Of a DNA stretch of 64,000 nucleotides, positions 17,128 to 26,679 are shown one piece after another. Source of the DNA: Massilia sp. PDC64 (GTDB taxonomy: Bacteria > Pseudomonadota > Gammaproteobacteria > Burkholderiales > Burkholderiaceae_D); assembly GCF_900101265.1 (NCBI RefSeq), contig NZ_FMZS01000005.1, forward strand, positions 124,001 to 188,000, in the 5' to 3' direction. Position 1 is the first letter of the stretch, and every line of letters begins with the position of its first letter. A model generated the notes under the pieces. It searched no databases and had not been told where the DNA came from. It worked only from the letters and a program-made list of their open reading frames with translations. The position numbers and the translations under genes are program-made.

Positions 17128-19971
17128 TCAGAACTTCAGGCTGGCGCCGATGGTGACGGAGCGGCCGTAGCGGTAATAGCCGTTGGGCAGGCTGATCTTG
17201 CCGTTGCCCAGCTTCGGTTCCTGCACCGCGTCCGTCAGGTTGTTGCCTTCGATGGTGATGCGCAGCGACTTGGTTACCTCGTACGCCATCTGGGCCGTCA
17301 GCCACGTCACGGCGTTGGTCGTCTCGTTGAAGCCCGCGCCGATCACGTTGGTCGCGGTGACGAAGGCGTCGGTGTGGTCGGCCGTGGCGCTCATGCTCCA
17401 CGGGCCGCGCTCGTACAGCACGCCCAGCGACGCGGTCGCCGGCGCGATGCCTTCGAGCGGGCGTTCCTCGCCGGCCACCCAGCTGTGCGACACGTTGCGC
17501 GTGTACTGCGCGCGCACGCCGAAGCCGTTCTGGAACAGGTGCTGGAAGCCGACCTCGAAGCCGCGCGCCTTCGCCCGGTCGCCGTTGACGGGGCGCTGCA
17601 CGTTGAACAGCCGGCCGCCGGGCGCGCCGATGTCCTGGCCGGTCAGGTAGATGGTCGTGATCTGGTTCTTGATGTTCTTCTGGTAGACGGCGAACGTCAG
17701 CGCGGAGTCCTTCGCGTAATACCATTCCAGCGACGCGTCGCCCTGGACCGCCGTGTATGGCTTGAGGTCGGCGTTGCCGCCGTAGATCTGCGTGAAGTCG
17801 CCCCACGAGATGCTCGCGGTGGTGCTGGTCGGGGCGAGCTTGTCCACCGACGGGCGCGCCATCGTCTTGGCGGCGCCGAGGCGCAGCTGCAGCTTGTCGG
17901 TGAACTGGTACGTGAAGTTGGCCGACGGCAGCGGGTAGGTGTAGGTGGCGTCCTGTTGCACGACGGACGGCGCGGCGTACACGGTCGTGAAGTTGAACGC
18001 GCCGTTCTGCTGGATGTCCTCGATCTTCGCGTCCCAGGCCTGCGCGCTGGTCTTGGTGCGCACGACGCGCACGCCCACGTCCGCGTTCCAGTTGTCGCCG
18101 GACAGGTCGGCCTGCACGAAGGCGGCCGTGGTCTTTTCGCTCACGCGGTAGCTTTCCAGTGGGTTCCACGCAGGTGCCGACAGGGCCGAGTTATAGACGC
18201 CGCCGCTGGGTCGCGGCTTGCCGTCGTATGCCTGCAATGCCTGCGCGTAGTTGTTGACGTCGAAGCCCAGGAAGCTGCGCGGGAAGTTGCCGCTCACGCC
18301 CGACAGGAAGCCTTTCGGGGTGTAGATCTGGTTGATGACGTTGCCGCCCAGGGCCCCCAGGTTGATCGCGTTTTCGCCGGAATAGTAATCCTGCCCGCTG
18401 TTGAAGGCGTTGTTGATCATGTCGCGCGACTTCTTGCGGTTGGTCTGGCTCAGGCCGAACAGCAGGCGGTCGACGTGGCCGCGGTCCACCTTCCATTCGG
18501 CGTTCACCTTCGCGCCCTCGATGCGGTCGTCGATGTTGTCGCCCGAGCGGCCGTAGAAGTGGGTGTTGAAGTCGCCGGGCTTGAACAGGCCCTGGGCCAG
18601 GCCGCTCTGCAGGTCGCGGCCGTCGGCGAACGTCGTCGTCACGTCCGGCACGGCGGCGCCGGTCAGCCGGATGCGCGTCACGTTGGGCTGGTTCATGCGC
18701 AGCACGACGTAGGTGTCCTTGCCGCCGGAGTCGCGCTTGGACGTGGACTGGTACACGTCGCCGATCACTTTCAACGTCGGCGAGTATTTCCATTCCGCCC
18801 GCGTGCCGACCATCGCGGTGTCGACCACGCGGTACTCGGTCTGGTTGAGGATCTCGGGATTGAGCCGCAGGTCCGGGTCGGGATTGGCCAGGGTCAGGTC
18901 GGTCACGAGGCCGTTGGCGACCGTGAGGTTCGACCAGCGGCCCGGCGCGTGCTGCGGATAGAACGACAGCTGGTAGCCGACCTGCGGCGAGTCCAGCCGG
19001 GTCTTGAAGCCGTCGACGACGACTCTCAGGTCGTTGTTGGGCCGCCATTCCACCTTGCCCGACAGCGCCAGGCGCTTTTTCTTCTCCATGATGGAGCCGA
19101 AACGGAACTGCCCGGGACCGATCAGGCCTTCCTCGTTGGGGTCGAGCACGCCGTTGTTGTTGGGATCGATGGCGCCGCCCCAGGTATTCCCATATTGCCA
19201 GAACTGGCCCGGGTCGCTGATCGCATTGCGCGACCAGCCGCCGTCATTCCCTGCCTCGTCGGTGCGCACGTCGCGCTTCGCGTAGACGATGCCGAGCAAC
19301 ACGCCGAACTGGTCGCTGAAGGTATTGCTGTACGTCCCCGACACCTTCTTGCCGTTCAGGCTGCTCATCTGGTTGCGGTCGCCCTCCACGCGCAGCAGGC
19401 CGTGCTGGCCCTTCTGCTCGAACGGGCTGGCGGAACGCAGGTTGACGAGGCCGCCGATGGCGCCTTCCATCAACTGCGCCTGGGTCGACTTGATGACGTC
19501 CGCGCCGCTGATCACGTCGGCCGGCAGCACGTCGTAGGCGAAGTCGCGGCCGGCGCCGTCCGTGCCCAGCAAGCGGTCGTTGAACGTGGTGATCGTGTAT
19601 TCCGGGCCGAGGCCGCGGATGCTGACCTTCTGGCCCTCGCCGCCGGCCGTGCGGCTGATGGAGACGCCCGTGATGTGGCTCAGGGAGTCGGCCACGTTGT
19701 TGTCGGGGAAGCGGCCGAGCTCGGTCGCGCTGATGCTGTCCTGCACGAGGTCTGAGTTGCGCTTGAGCGCCAGGGACTTCTGCAGGCTGGCGCGGGCACC
19801 CGTCACTTCGACGCGCGCCACCGGTTGCGCGTCCGACGTCGCGGCGTCGTCCTGGGCGCGTGCCGGCGCCGCGAAGGCGGCCAGCGCAAGCAGGCAGGCG
19901 GACGTCAATGGATGCAGCGCGAAGCGGGCATGGCGGTCGGTGTGCGGGCGGCGTTGCAGGTGAGGTCTCAT
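17128..19971 (-). CDS. TonB-dependent receptor of the alpha-galactoside/GalNAc locus
   Basis: This 947-residue outer-membrane receptor has a signal peptide (about 1-39, ending APARAQ) and a plug domain with the pattern of carbohydrate TBDRs: LKRNSDLVQDSISATELGRF, then DSLSHITGVSISR. The long beta-barrel ends in the aromatic-terminated strand SVTIGASLKF. It should import an oligosaccharide into the periplasm using TonB energy. It lies between the GH36 and GH27 enzymes on the same strand. AAGGA lies 9 bases before the start. Three 10-bp-spaced TTTCG repeat pairs lie upstream, so it is probably under control of the DeoR/AgaR-like protein. Confidence 0.92.
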   Translation of the reverse strand: MRPHLQRRPHTDRHARFALHPLTSACLLALAAFAAPARAQDDAATSDAQPVARVEVTGARASLQKSLALKRNSDLVQDSISATELGRFPDNNVADSLSHITGVSISRTAGGEGQKVSIRGLGPEYTITTFNDRLLGTDGAGRDFAYDVLPADVISGADVIKSTQAQLMEGAIGGLVNLRSASPFEQKGQHGLLRVEGDRNQMSSLNGKKVSGTYSNTFSDQFGVLLGIVYAKRDVRTDEAGNDGGWSRNAISDPGQFWQYGNTWGGAIDPNNNGVLDPNEEGLIGPGQFRFGSIMEKKKRLALSGKVEWRPNNDLRVVVDGFKTRLDSPQVGYQLSFYPQHAPGRWSNLTVANGLVTDLTLANPDPDLRLNPEILNQTEYRVVDTAMVGTRAEWKYSPTLKVIGDVYQSTSKRDSGGKDTYVVLRMNQPNVTRIRLTGAAVPDVTTTFADGRDLQSGLAQGLFKPGDFNTHFYGRSGDNIDDRIEGAKVNAEWKVDRGHVDRLLFGLSQTNRKKSRDMINNAFNSGQDYYSGENAINLGALGGNVINQIYTPKGFLSGVSGNFPRSFLGFDVNNYAQALQAYDGKPRPSGGVYNSALSAPAWNPLESYRVSEKTTAAFVQADLSGDNWNADVGVRVVRTKTSAQAWDAKIEDIQQNGAFNFTTVYAAPSVVQQDATYTYPLPSANFTYQFTDKLQLRLGAAKTMARPSVDKLAPTSTTASISWGDFTQIYGGNADLKPYTAVQGDASLEWYYAKDSALTFAVYQKNIKNQITTIYLTGQDIGAPGGRLFNVQRPVNGDRAKARGFEVGFQHLFQNGFGVRAQYTRNVSHSWVAGEERPLEGIAPATASLGVLYERGPWSMSATADHTDAFVTATNVIGAGFNETTNAVTWLTAQMAYEVTKSLRITIEGNNLTDAVQEPKLGNGKISLPNGYYRYGRSVTIGASLKF

Positions 19972-20042
19972 TCTGTGTGTCCTTTTATCGTTTGTTGGCG
20001 CACTGGCGCATGCCCGGCTGCTGTGGCCTGCCCGCGTGGCGC

Positions 20043-20240
20043 TTTCGTTTTATTTCGTACGACATCTGTTCGGCAGCGGCGGCCTGTCTTTTCCTGGCTT
20101 GAAAGGCATTTGCTCACGCGTTGCCCTGCACTGCATGGATCAGCTTATAGCGAAATTCTGCGAAAGACAACATTTCTTGTTTTAGATTTCTTTTTTACTG
20201 TTGTAGATTTGCGATCTCTGTCGTTTTCTTTCGTTTTGGT
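20043..20240. promoter_or_regulatory. Candidate AgaR/DeoR operator repeats upstream of the TBDR
   Basis: This lies in the 381-bp gap 19972-20352. TTTCG occurs in pairs 10 bp apart: 20043 and 20053 (plus), 20151 and 20161 (as CGAAA), and 20219 and 20229 (plus; the first is TGTCG). On the minus strand the middle pair lies between TTGTCT and TATAAG, a possible -35/-10 with a short 15-bp spacer, where a repressor would block transcription. T-rich TTTCG repeats are known for AgaR-type DeoR regulators. The assignment to the local regulator is inferred. The rest of the gap holds only a GC-rich hairpin at 20305-20332. Confidence 0.55.
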
Positions 20241-20304
20241 GCATGACGTCGCCCCACGGCGGGGCGAGGCATCGTGCGATGCCCAAAGGAGGGAGGCAGG
20301 GAGT

Positions 20305-20332
20305 GCGGCGGCCGGCGCGTGCCGGCCGCCGC
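20305..20332 (-). terminator. GC-rich hairpin after the GH36 gene
   Basis: A perfect 12-bp stem (GCGGCGGCCGGC and its complement) with a 4-base loop starts 21 bp past the GH36 stop. No T run follows, so it is either a weak terminator or a 3' mRNA-protecting hairpin. Confidence 0.45.
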
Positions 20333-20352
20333 GAGGCAGGCATGTGTCGGGG

Positions 20353-22446
20353 TCAGGCGACGGGCGTCGCGACCACCAGCAGGGAGCGCTCGAACCGCGC
20401 GGCGAGCCGGGCGCGGTCGCCGTCGACTTCGCCCAGGTCGCGCCCGTTCACGTAGTCATGCAGGCGCCAGCGGCCGGGGCCGAGCCCGCGCAATTCCACC
20501 GGGCCGTTCCAGCTGGGCGCATAGAAGGCGAAATACATGCTGCCGTCCTTCTCGATCGCATGCGCCTCCGGCTTGTCGAAGCCGATGTCGTACAGTTCGC
20601 CGCGATAGATCCCGCGGGGCAGCATGCGGTCGCGGTAGATGCCGATCCAGTGGCGCCAGACGCGCTCGCGCTCCGGCGTCAGCAGGTAGCTGTTCTTCGG
20701 TTTCGGGTCCTCGGGCCACGTGAACTTGGTGGAGACGACGGCGCCGATGCCGACCGTGGACGCGAAGTCGTCGCCGCCGTCGCTCAGTTCGACGTGGTCG
20801 CCGGCATACGCGGCCGACGGGCCCATCAGCGCCTTCAGCGTCTTGCCCTTGTGGCGCACCTGCCACGACGACAGCGGATCGGACGCGGGCGCCTGGTTCA
20901 TGTAGGGGAAGTTGTGGAAGGCATAGGCCGTGCCGCACGGGCACAGTTCGACGACGGCGTCCGGGTTCACCTCGCGGGCCGTGTCGTACACCATCTTCCA
21001 GAAGTCCTGCAGGCGCTCGAACGATTCTTCCGGGCGCGCGTGCTTGTGCGCCGGGTTGTGGCAGGGCGCGACGCCGTTCAGGTGCTGGCCGTCGATCTTG
21101 ATGCCCTGGTAGCCCCATTCGCCGAAGATCTTCCTGATCCAGGCGCGCGTCATGGCGCGCGTGGGTTCGTACGCCGGGCACAAATAAAAGCTGTTCCACC
21201 AGCTGATCAGCTGCGGCGCGCCGTCCTTGTCGAGCAGCAGCATGTCGGTGTGATCGTGCAGCAGGTCCGAGCCGGGATCGACGGCGAGCGGCGTGATCCA
21301 GAGCCGGGCCTTCATGCCGGCCTGGCGGATGCTGTGCACGAGCCCCGTCATGTCGGCGTCGCCGTGCGGGAAGGTTTTCGGATCGAGCTTCCAGTCGCCC
21401 TCGTTGTTCTGCCAGCCGTCGTCCAGCACGGCCCACTCCAGCCCCAGCTCCTTCGCCTTGGCCAGCGTGCCGACCATCCGCGGGATGGTGATGTCGTGCT
21501 CGTAGCCCCAGGCGCACCAGATCGGTTCGTAGCTGTCGGCCGGGGCGTCCGGCGCGCGCAGGCCGCGCTCCGCCATGACGAGCCGGTAGCGGTCCAGCGC
21601 CGCGAAGTAGTCGCCGCGGTGCAGGGCCAGGAATGTGTCCAGCGTCTCCAGCGTGTCGCCCGGCTGCAGCGTGGCCGCCTGTTCGAATTCGATCGCCAGC
21701 GCGGCGCCGCCCGGGACGGCTTCCACGGGCAGGGCGACGAGGCGCGGCACCGTGTCGAGGTGGCCGACGGCCAGCCCGCAGTCGCGCCGCCAGACGTCGG
21801 CCGCCGGCGTGCCGCCGCCGTAGTCGCTGCCGTTCATTCCCATGAAATTGCGCTGCTTGAAGCCGGGCTTCAGGGGCTGGACCCAGTCGCGCCGGTCCGG
21901 ATGCGTGGCGCCGGAAAACGTCCAGAATCCGGGTGTGCCGTGGCCGGCCGGGCGCAGCACGTGGGCGCTGTTGGCCCACGCGGCCACGGTCACCGGCTTG
22001 CTGCCCGCGTTCCGGTAACGGGTCCGGATCACGGCGAAGCCGGGATGGCGTTCGTAGAACGTCACGTTGACGGTCTTTTCGATGCCGTCGCGGGACATGC
22101 CCGTGAAGCGGTGGCACGCGCCGCGGCCGTGGCTGCCGTCAACCTGGTCGAGCGCTTGCGCGGTCAGGAGGAAATCGTCGATCCAGCGGCCGTCGGCGAG
22201 GCGCAGCCTTTCGCTGGCGTCGAAGCCGGTCACGGGCGTCGTGCCGGCACCGAGCCTGGACACGACCCGGCTGCGCAGCCGGCCGTCGAATTCCAGCGCC
22301 AGCGCGGTGTCGCCGACGCGGGCGACGGCGCCGGCGCTCCCATCCCGGCGCGCCGCGCCGCGGGCCGTTCCTACCGCCGGCGCCAGGGCGGCGCCGGCCA
22401 GCCATTGCAGCAGGCTGCGACGGCGTTCATCATGCGAATCCTTCAT
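20353..22446 (-). CDS. GH36-like alpha-galactosidase/alpha-N-acetylgalactosaminidase, exported by Tat
   Basis: The 697-residue protein starts with a twin-arginine-type signal (ERRRSLLQWLAGAALAPA). An N-terminal beta-sandwich leads into a GH-D clan barrel: WCAWGYEHD near 305, WAVLDDGWQ, and the nucleophile Asp452 in IKIDGQHLN. Clan GH-D (GH27, GH31, GH36) cleaves alpha-galactosides with retention. The aga-type genes upstream make alpha-N-acetylgalactosaminidase activity plausible, but the specificity cannot be read. The start has GAGGA 5 bases upstream. The gene lies 58 bp after the DeoR gene. The substrate may be raffinose-type, galactomannan or GalNAc glycans. Confidence 0.82.
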   Translation of the reverse strand: MKDSHDERRRSLLQWLAGAALAPAVGTARGAARRDGSAGAVARVGDTALALEFDGRLRSRVVSRLGAGTTPVTGFDASERLRLADGRWIDDFLLTAQALDQVDGSHGRGACHRFTGMSRDGIEKTVNVTFYERHPGFAVIRTRYRNAGSKPVTVAAWANSAHVLRPAGHGTPGFWTFSGATHPDRRDWVQPLKPGFKQRNFMGMNGSDYGGGTPAADVWRRDCGLAVGHLDTVPRLVALPVEAVPGGAALAIEFEQAATLQPGDTLETLDTFLALHRGDYFAALDRYRLVMAERGLRAPDAPADSYEPIWCAWGYEHDITIPRMVGTLAKAKELGLEWAVLDDGWQNNEGDWKLDPKTFPHGDADMTGLVHSIRQAGMKARLWITPLAVDPGSDLLHDHTDMLLLDKDGAPQLISWWNSFYLCPAYEPTRAMTRAWIRKIFGEWGYQGIKIDGQHLNGVAPCHNPAHKHARPEESFERLQDFWKMVYDTAREVNPDAVVELCPCGTAYAFHNFPYMNQAPASDPLSSWQVRHKGKTLKALMGPSAAYAGDHVELSDGGDDFASTVGIGAVVSTKFTWPEDPKPKNSYLLTPERERVWRHWIGIYRDRMLPRGIYRGELYDIGFDKPEAHAIEKDGSMYFAFYAPSWNGPVELRGLGPGRWRLHDYVNGRDLGEVDGDRARLAARFERSLLVVATPVA

Positions 22447-22504
22447 GCTTGTCCTCGTGCAGTACGTTACTGATAGGCCGGCGCGGGGCCGGCTCTCAGC
22501 CGCC

Positions 22505-23341
22505 CTACACCAGCTCGACTTGCGCGCCGCGCGAGCGCAGCGCTTCGACGTTCTCGGCCGTGATGCCGCTGTCGGTGATCACACGGTCGATCTGTTCGAT
22601 CCTGGCGATGACGGACAGGCCGCGCCGCCCGATCTTGGACGAGTCGCCCACCGCCACGACGGTGCGCGAGATGTCCAGCATGCCCTGGTTCAGGCGTGCC
22701 TCCAGCAGGCGGGTCGTCATCACGCCGATCTCCGGGTCCAGGGCGTCGAAGCCCAGGAACAGCAGGTCGGCATGCAGGCCCTGCAGCGCCGCCTCCGCCT
22801 GCGGGCCACCCAGCGAATACGAACTCGGGCGCAGCACGCCGCCGAGCATGATCAGGGTCACGTGCGGCGCATTCGCCAGCAGCACGGCGATGTTCAGCGC
22901 GTTCGTGATCACGTTCACCGACTGCACCTTGAGGCCGCGGATCTGCTTGGCGATTTCCGCCGTCGTCGTGCCGGAATCGAGCACGATGGTCTGTCCGTCG
23001 CTGATCAGCTTCACGGCCGCTTCGGCGATGCGCATCTTTTCGGCGCGGTGCAGCGACTGCTTGACGCCGATCGGCAGGTCTTCGTCGTCGCGCTGGGCCA
23101 GCGCGCCGCCGCGCGTGCGGACCACGGCGCCGATGTCGGCCAGCGCCTTCAGGTCGTTGCGCGCCGTGACCTGCGAGATGTCGAACATGGCCGCGAGCTC
23201 GACCACCGTCACCCGCCCGCGCTCGTCGACGAGTTCGCGGATGCGGCGGCGCCGCTCTTCGATCAGCAAGTCCGGATCGCCCGCTGCCGCCACGTTCGAC
23301 GCCGGTGCAATTTTCTCTTTTTTGACATTCGCTTTTTTCAT
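22505..23341 (-). CDS. agaR: DeoR-family transcriptional regulator, AgaR-like
   Basis: The 278-residue regulator has a lysine-rich N-terminal tail, a DeoR winged helix (RRRRIRELVDERGRVTVVEL, then SQVTARNDLKALA) and a sugar-phosphate-sensing domain with the family pattern VLDSGTTTAEIA and ITNALNIAVLL. DeoR proteins usually repress sugar operons until a phosphorylated sugar binds. The best start is the ATG at 23341 (MKKANVKKEK). The only earlier possibility is a TTG at 23377. It lies among galactosidase and aga genes and probably controls them through the TTTCG repeats at 20043-20240 and 29041-29058. The symbol is tentative. Confidence 0.8.
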   Translation of the reverse strand: MKKANVKKEKIAPASNVAAAGDPDLLIEERRRRIRELVDERGRVTVVELAAMFDISQVTARNDLKALADIGAVVRTRGGALAQRDDEDLPIGVKQSLHRAEKMRIAEAAVKLISDGQTIVLDSGTTTAEIAKQIRGLKVQSVNVITNALNIAVLLANAPHVTLIMLGGVLRPSSYSLGGPQAEAALQGLHADLLFLGFDALDPEIGVMTTRLLEARLNQGMLDISRTVVAVGDSSKIGRRGLSVIARIEQIDRVITDSGITAENVEALRSRGAQVELV

Positions 23342-23431
23342 TTTCGATCTTTGCCTTTTTCTTCGCCTTCCCGACAATACGGGATCATACAGGACGGCGA
23401 TCCCGAATTGGGGCGAAAGATCGTCCGTCCG

Positions 23432-24529
23432 TCACGTCCCCGTCTTGTGCCATGCGTGCGGATACTGTCTTTCCGCATTCAGGCGGTACAGCTTGTCCAC
23501 GACCGCGCGCGGGAGGGCCAGGCCGCGTACCGGCTGGTCCAGTTCCGGCACCCGGATGCTGTCGGTCGTGTTGAAGTAGCGCCAGTCGCGGCGCCACACG
23601 GTATCGAGATCCCTGGCGAAATCGGCGTCGGCCTGCCCGTCCGACTGGGCCAGGTCGGAGCCGTACATCAGGCGGTCCTGGTATTTGATGAAGAAGTCGC
23701 GGACGCGCTGCGGGTCGCGCTGGGACTGGTACTGGATCTGCCCGATGCGCGCCGCGACGTCGACGTTCGCGTCCGGATGGCTGTCGAGCCAGCGGCCGAG
23801 GCGGTCCACGTCCCATTCCAGCGACGCCATGTGCACGCCGACGAAATGCAGCCGGGGGTGTTGCGCCAGCAGGTCGTCGCGCGCGGCCATCTGCTGCTCG
23901 TAGCTCGGCATTTCCGGGTGCTTGAACATGTGGTACGCCGGGTGGTGGGCGAAGTATTCGCGGTCGTTATTCACCGTCATCTGGTCGAGCGGCAGCCAGC
24001 AGTTGTGCGGCTCGCCCTGGTGGCCGAGCACGATCGCCCCGCGCCGCTCCAGGCCGTCGAACAGCGGCTTGAAGCGCGGGTCATTCAGCATCACGAGACG
24101 TCCTTTGCCGTCGCGCAGCGACATGCCGATGTTCTTCCACACCTTCACGCCGACCGCGCCGGCCGCGAAGTCCGCGTCCAGGTCCTTCAGCGTGGCCTGG
24201 GTCCAGCCGGGCTGCTCGAAGCCGCCGGTGCCGAAGGTGGCGACCCACGCGATCTGTTCCGGGTAGGCCCGTGCCGCCGCCCGGGCGACCTTGCGCTGCA
24301 CGTCCAGCGGGGGAAAGTCCGGGTAATCGACGTTGATCGTCAAGCCGCGGAAATTATCCTTGCGGGCCACATCGACGAACGCGGCCTGGCTGGCGCCGTG
24401 CAGGTGCAGGTGCGCGTCGATCTTCGGCACCTTGTCGAAATCGGCCATCGTGTACGGGGTGGGTGCCGCCGCCGCCGGCAGTGCCGCGCCGGCCACCGCC
24501 AGGATCATGCCACTCAGGATGCCTCGCAT
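23432..24529 (-). CDS. Exported amidohydrolase-2-family protein
   Basis: This 365-residue TIM-barrel metal hydrolase of the amidohydrolase_2 group has a signal peptide (about 1-22, LPAAAA). The first metal-binding motif is DAHLHLHG (His40, His42, His44). Later His residues lie in GHQGEPH and GVHMAS, and an Asp in YGSDLAQS. The start at 24529 is preferred because AAGGAG then stands 6 bases upstream; the ATG two codons earlier leaves no spacing. It does not look like the N-acetylgalactosamine-6-phosphate deacetylase (NagA/AgaA), which is cytoplasmic and of another subgroup. Its role in the sugar locus is unknown. Confidence 0.72.
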   Translation of the reverse strand: MRGILSGMILAVAGAALPAAAAPTPYTMADFDKVPKIDAHLHLHGASQAAFVDVARKDNFRGLTINVDYPDFPPLDVQRKVARAAARAYPEQIAWVATFGTGGFEQPGWTQATLKDLDADFAAGAVGVKVWKNIGMSLRDGKGRLVMLNDPRFKPLFDGLERRGAIVLGHQGEPHNCWLPLDQMTVNNDREYFAHHPAYHMFKHPEMPSYEQQMAARDDLLAQHPRLHFVGVHMASLEWDVDRLGRWLDSHPDANVDVAARIGQIQYQSQRDPQRVRDFFIKYQDRLMYGSDLAQSDGQADADFARDLDTVWRRDWRYFNTTDSIRVPELDQPVRGLALPRAVVDKLYRLNAERQYPHAWHKTGT

Positions 24530-24565
24530 TTCCATCTCCTTTTGTTATATCGTCGATCGTGAATG

Positions 24566-25499
24566 TCAGGCCGCGTCCGCCAGGCGCTGCAGGGGCAGGG
24601 CGGGCAGGGGCTTGCCTGCGGCGCGCGCTGCGTACAGAGCGGCGCCGAGCACGGGCGCCAGCAGCGGCGCCTGCAGCCGGTACGGGAAGCGGCCGGACGC
24701 CAGCGCCCGCGCGAACGGTGCGCGCAGGGGGCCGCCCTCATCCATCAGGCCGCCCGTGTAGGACACGGCCAGCGGGGTCGTAGGCGCTACGGCCAGCGCC
24801 GTACGGACGGCGTCGACCATCTCGACGAGCTCGGCGGCCGCCCAGCGCCGCCGCTTCCGTCACGAGGCGGGCGAGGCCGGCGACGCGGCTGCGTTCCGCG
24901 TTCAGTTCGCCGTACACGATGCCGCACAGGTCGAGATCGGTTTCCAGCCGCAGGCGCTCGCGCAGCAGGTCGTACAGCGGGCCGCGCGCAGTCCGCCCGT
25001 CGCTCATGCGCGAGAACAGGGCCAGGCCGGCGCGAGCGATCCAGTGGGCGGAGCCTTCGTCGCTGAACAGCTCGCCCCAGCGGCCGGCCCGCGCGCGCCG
25101 GCCGTCCGCCTCGCCATAGGCCATCGACCCCGTGCCGGCGATCACGCTGATGCCGTCCGCGCAGGCGAGCGACCCCGACCAGCTGCACACCATGTCGTTG
25201 CCGCACAGGTAGCGGTCATGGCCGAGGATCCGGCGCGGCAGTTCGTCCAGCGCCGCCTGGGCCGTGCGGTCTTCGCCGTAGGCGGGCAGGCCGAAGAAGG
25301 CGAAGTCGAGCTGGTCCGGGTTGACGCCCGCGCCGGCGAAGACGGCCCGGCATCCCTGCGCCAGCACGGTGGCCGTCCCCTCCATCCCGATCTCGACGTG
25401 GTAAGCGCCGCGTTCCTGGTGGCGGGCCAGGACGTTGCCGCTGCCGTCGATCAGCGCGAACGCCGTCTTGGTGCCGCCGCCGTCAATTCCGAGGAACAT
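24566..25499 (-). pseudogene. BadF/BadG-type sugar kinase (GalNAc/GlcNAc kinase-like) with a frameshift
   Basis: The N-terminal 225 residues read well as an ASKHA-fold kinase: LGIDGGGTKTAFALID at the start, a central VIAGTGSMAYGE, then FSDEGSAHWIARAGL. The family includes N-acetylglucosamine and N-acetylgalactosamine kinases. Between 24831 and 24845 the frame breaks, and the missing C-terminus (about 84 residues, ELVEMVDAVRTALAVAPTTP onward) continues in another frame to a stop at 24566. The 934-base span is one base longer than a multiple of three, consistent with a single inserted base. The start overlaps the AgaS stop (TGATG). The change may be a true lesion or a sequencing error. Confidence 0.8.
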
Positions 25500-26668
25500 C
25501 AGGTTTTCTCCGTGAAGGGATGGATCGTCACACCGCGCACGACGCGGTTCACGGTGCCGGACACGCTCGGCGTGTCCGGCCGCAGGCCCAGGGCCAGCGA
25601 TTGCAGCAGCGCGAAACACTGGCAGAACACGATGTAGGGCAGCGCCAGTTCCAGGTCGCCGGCACTGTCCACGCCGCCGATCTCGACGCAGTCGGCGCCC
25701 AGTTCGCGCTCCGGCCGGCCGCTCAGGGCCAGCACGCGGCCGGCGTGGCCGTCGCGGCGCAGTTCGCGCAGCAGGTCGAGGTCGTAGCGCCGCGCATGCG
25801 GGTCGTTCGACAGCATGACCACGACCAGCGTCTCGCTGTCCACGATGGTCTTGGGACCGTGGCGGAAGCCGAGCGGCGAATCGAACAGCGCGACGACCTG
25901 GCCGTCGGTGAGTTCGAGCAGTTTCAGCGCCGCTTCGCGCGCCAGGCCGCGCAGCGCGTTGCTGCCCAGGTAGACGACGCGGCGGAACTGTCCGGCCACG
26001 AGTGCCTGCATGGTCGGCAATGCCTGTTCGGGCAGCGCCAGCGCGGCGCGCGCCAGGCGTTCCACGGCGACCGCTGGGAACAGGTCGAACGCGAGCGCGG
26101 CCGTCAGCAGCATCGACGTGAAGCTCGTCGTCATCGCGAAGCCGCGGTCGTGGGTGGCGTCGGGCAGCAGGATGGCATACGCGCTGCGGCACGTCTGCGC
26201 GGCGCGATACAGCGCGCCTTCCGCATTGCAGGTGATGATCAGGTGGTGCACCTCGGGCAGCAGCTGGTCCGCCAGCGCGACCGCCGCCAGGCTTTCCGGG
26301 CTGCTGCCGGAGCGCGCGAACGACACCAGCAGCGTCGGCACCTGCGGCTGGAAGAACAGCCCCGGGCCGGAGACGAGGTCGGTGGTGGCGATCGCTTCGG
26401 CCCGGCGTCCCTGCGCCAGCATCGCGGGCACGAGGCATTCGCCGATGAAGGCCGACGTGCCGGCGCCCGTCAGCACGATGCGCAGGTCGTCCCGGGCGAG
26501 CAAAGGCTCGAGGAAGGCCGCGACGGCCGCGCGCCGGTTGCCGCTCACGTCCGCCCGCAGCCAGACGCTGCCCTGCTGGGCGATTTCGCGTGCCGTCAGT
26601 CCGGCGCCGAGGGCGTCCAGATGGTCCTCGGTGAACCCGAGGATGGTCTTGTCTTGTACCTGCAACAT
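25499..26668 (-). CDS. agaS: AgaS-like SIS-domain sugar-phosphate deaminase/isomerase
   Basis: The 389-residue protein has two sugar isomerase (SIS) domains: the first around LTGAGTSAFIGECLVPA and FARSGSSPESLAAV, the second around VVYLGSNALRGLAREAALKL and FRHGPKTIVD. AgaS proteins convert galactosamine-6-phosphate to tagatose-6-phosphate and ammonia, and this protein matches them in length and layout. AAGGA stands 7 bases before the ATG at 26668. It follows kbaZ by 11 bp and is coupled to the kinase gene downstream. It should act in the cytoplasm on phosphorylated amino sugar. Confidence 0.85.
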   Translation of the reverse strand: MLQVQDKTILGFTEDHLDALGAGLTAREIAQQGSVWLRADVSGNRRAAVAAFLEPLLARDDLRIVLTGAGTSAFIGECLVPAMLAQGRRAEAIATTDLVSGPGLFFQPQVPTLLVSFARSGSSPESLAAVALADQLLPEVHHLIITCNAEGALYRAAQTCRSAYAILLPDATHDRGFAMTTSFTSMLLTAALAFDLFPAVAVERLARAALALPEQALPTMQALVAGQFRRVVYLGSNALRGLAREAALKLLELTDGQVVALFDSPLGFRHGPKTIVDSETLVVVMLSNDPHARRYDLDLLRELRRDGHAGRVLALSGRPERELGADCVEIGGVDSAGDLELALPYIVFCQCFALLQSLALGLRPDTPSVSGTVNRVVRGVTIHPFTEKT

Positions 26669-26679
26669 GTCGATTCCTT

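Noticed and set aside
20305..20332. The GC-rich 12-bp hairpin as a full Rho-independent terminator
   Set aside because: No T run follows on the minus strand, so it is kept only as a low-confidence hairpin.
23432..24529. The amidohydrolase as the missing GalNAc-6-phosphate deacetylase
   Set aside because: It carries an export signal and the HLHLH pattern of the amidohydrolase_2 subgroup, while the NagA/AgaA type is cytoplasmic and differs in motif spacing.
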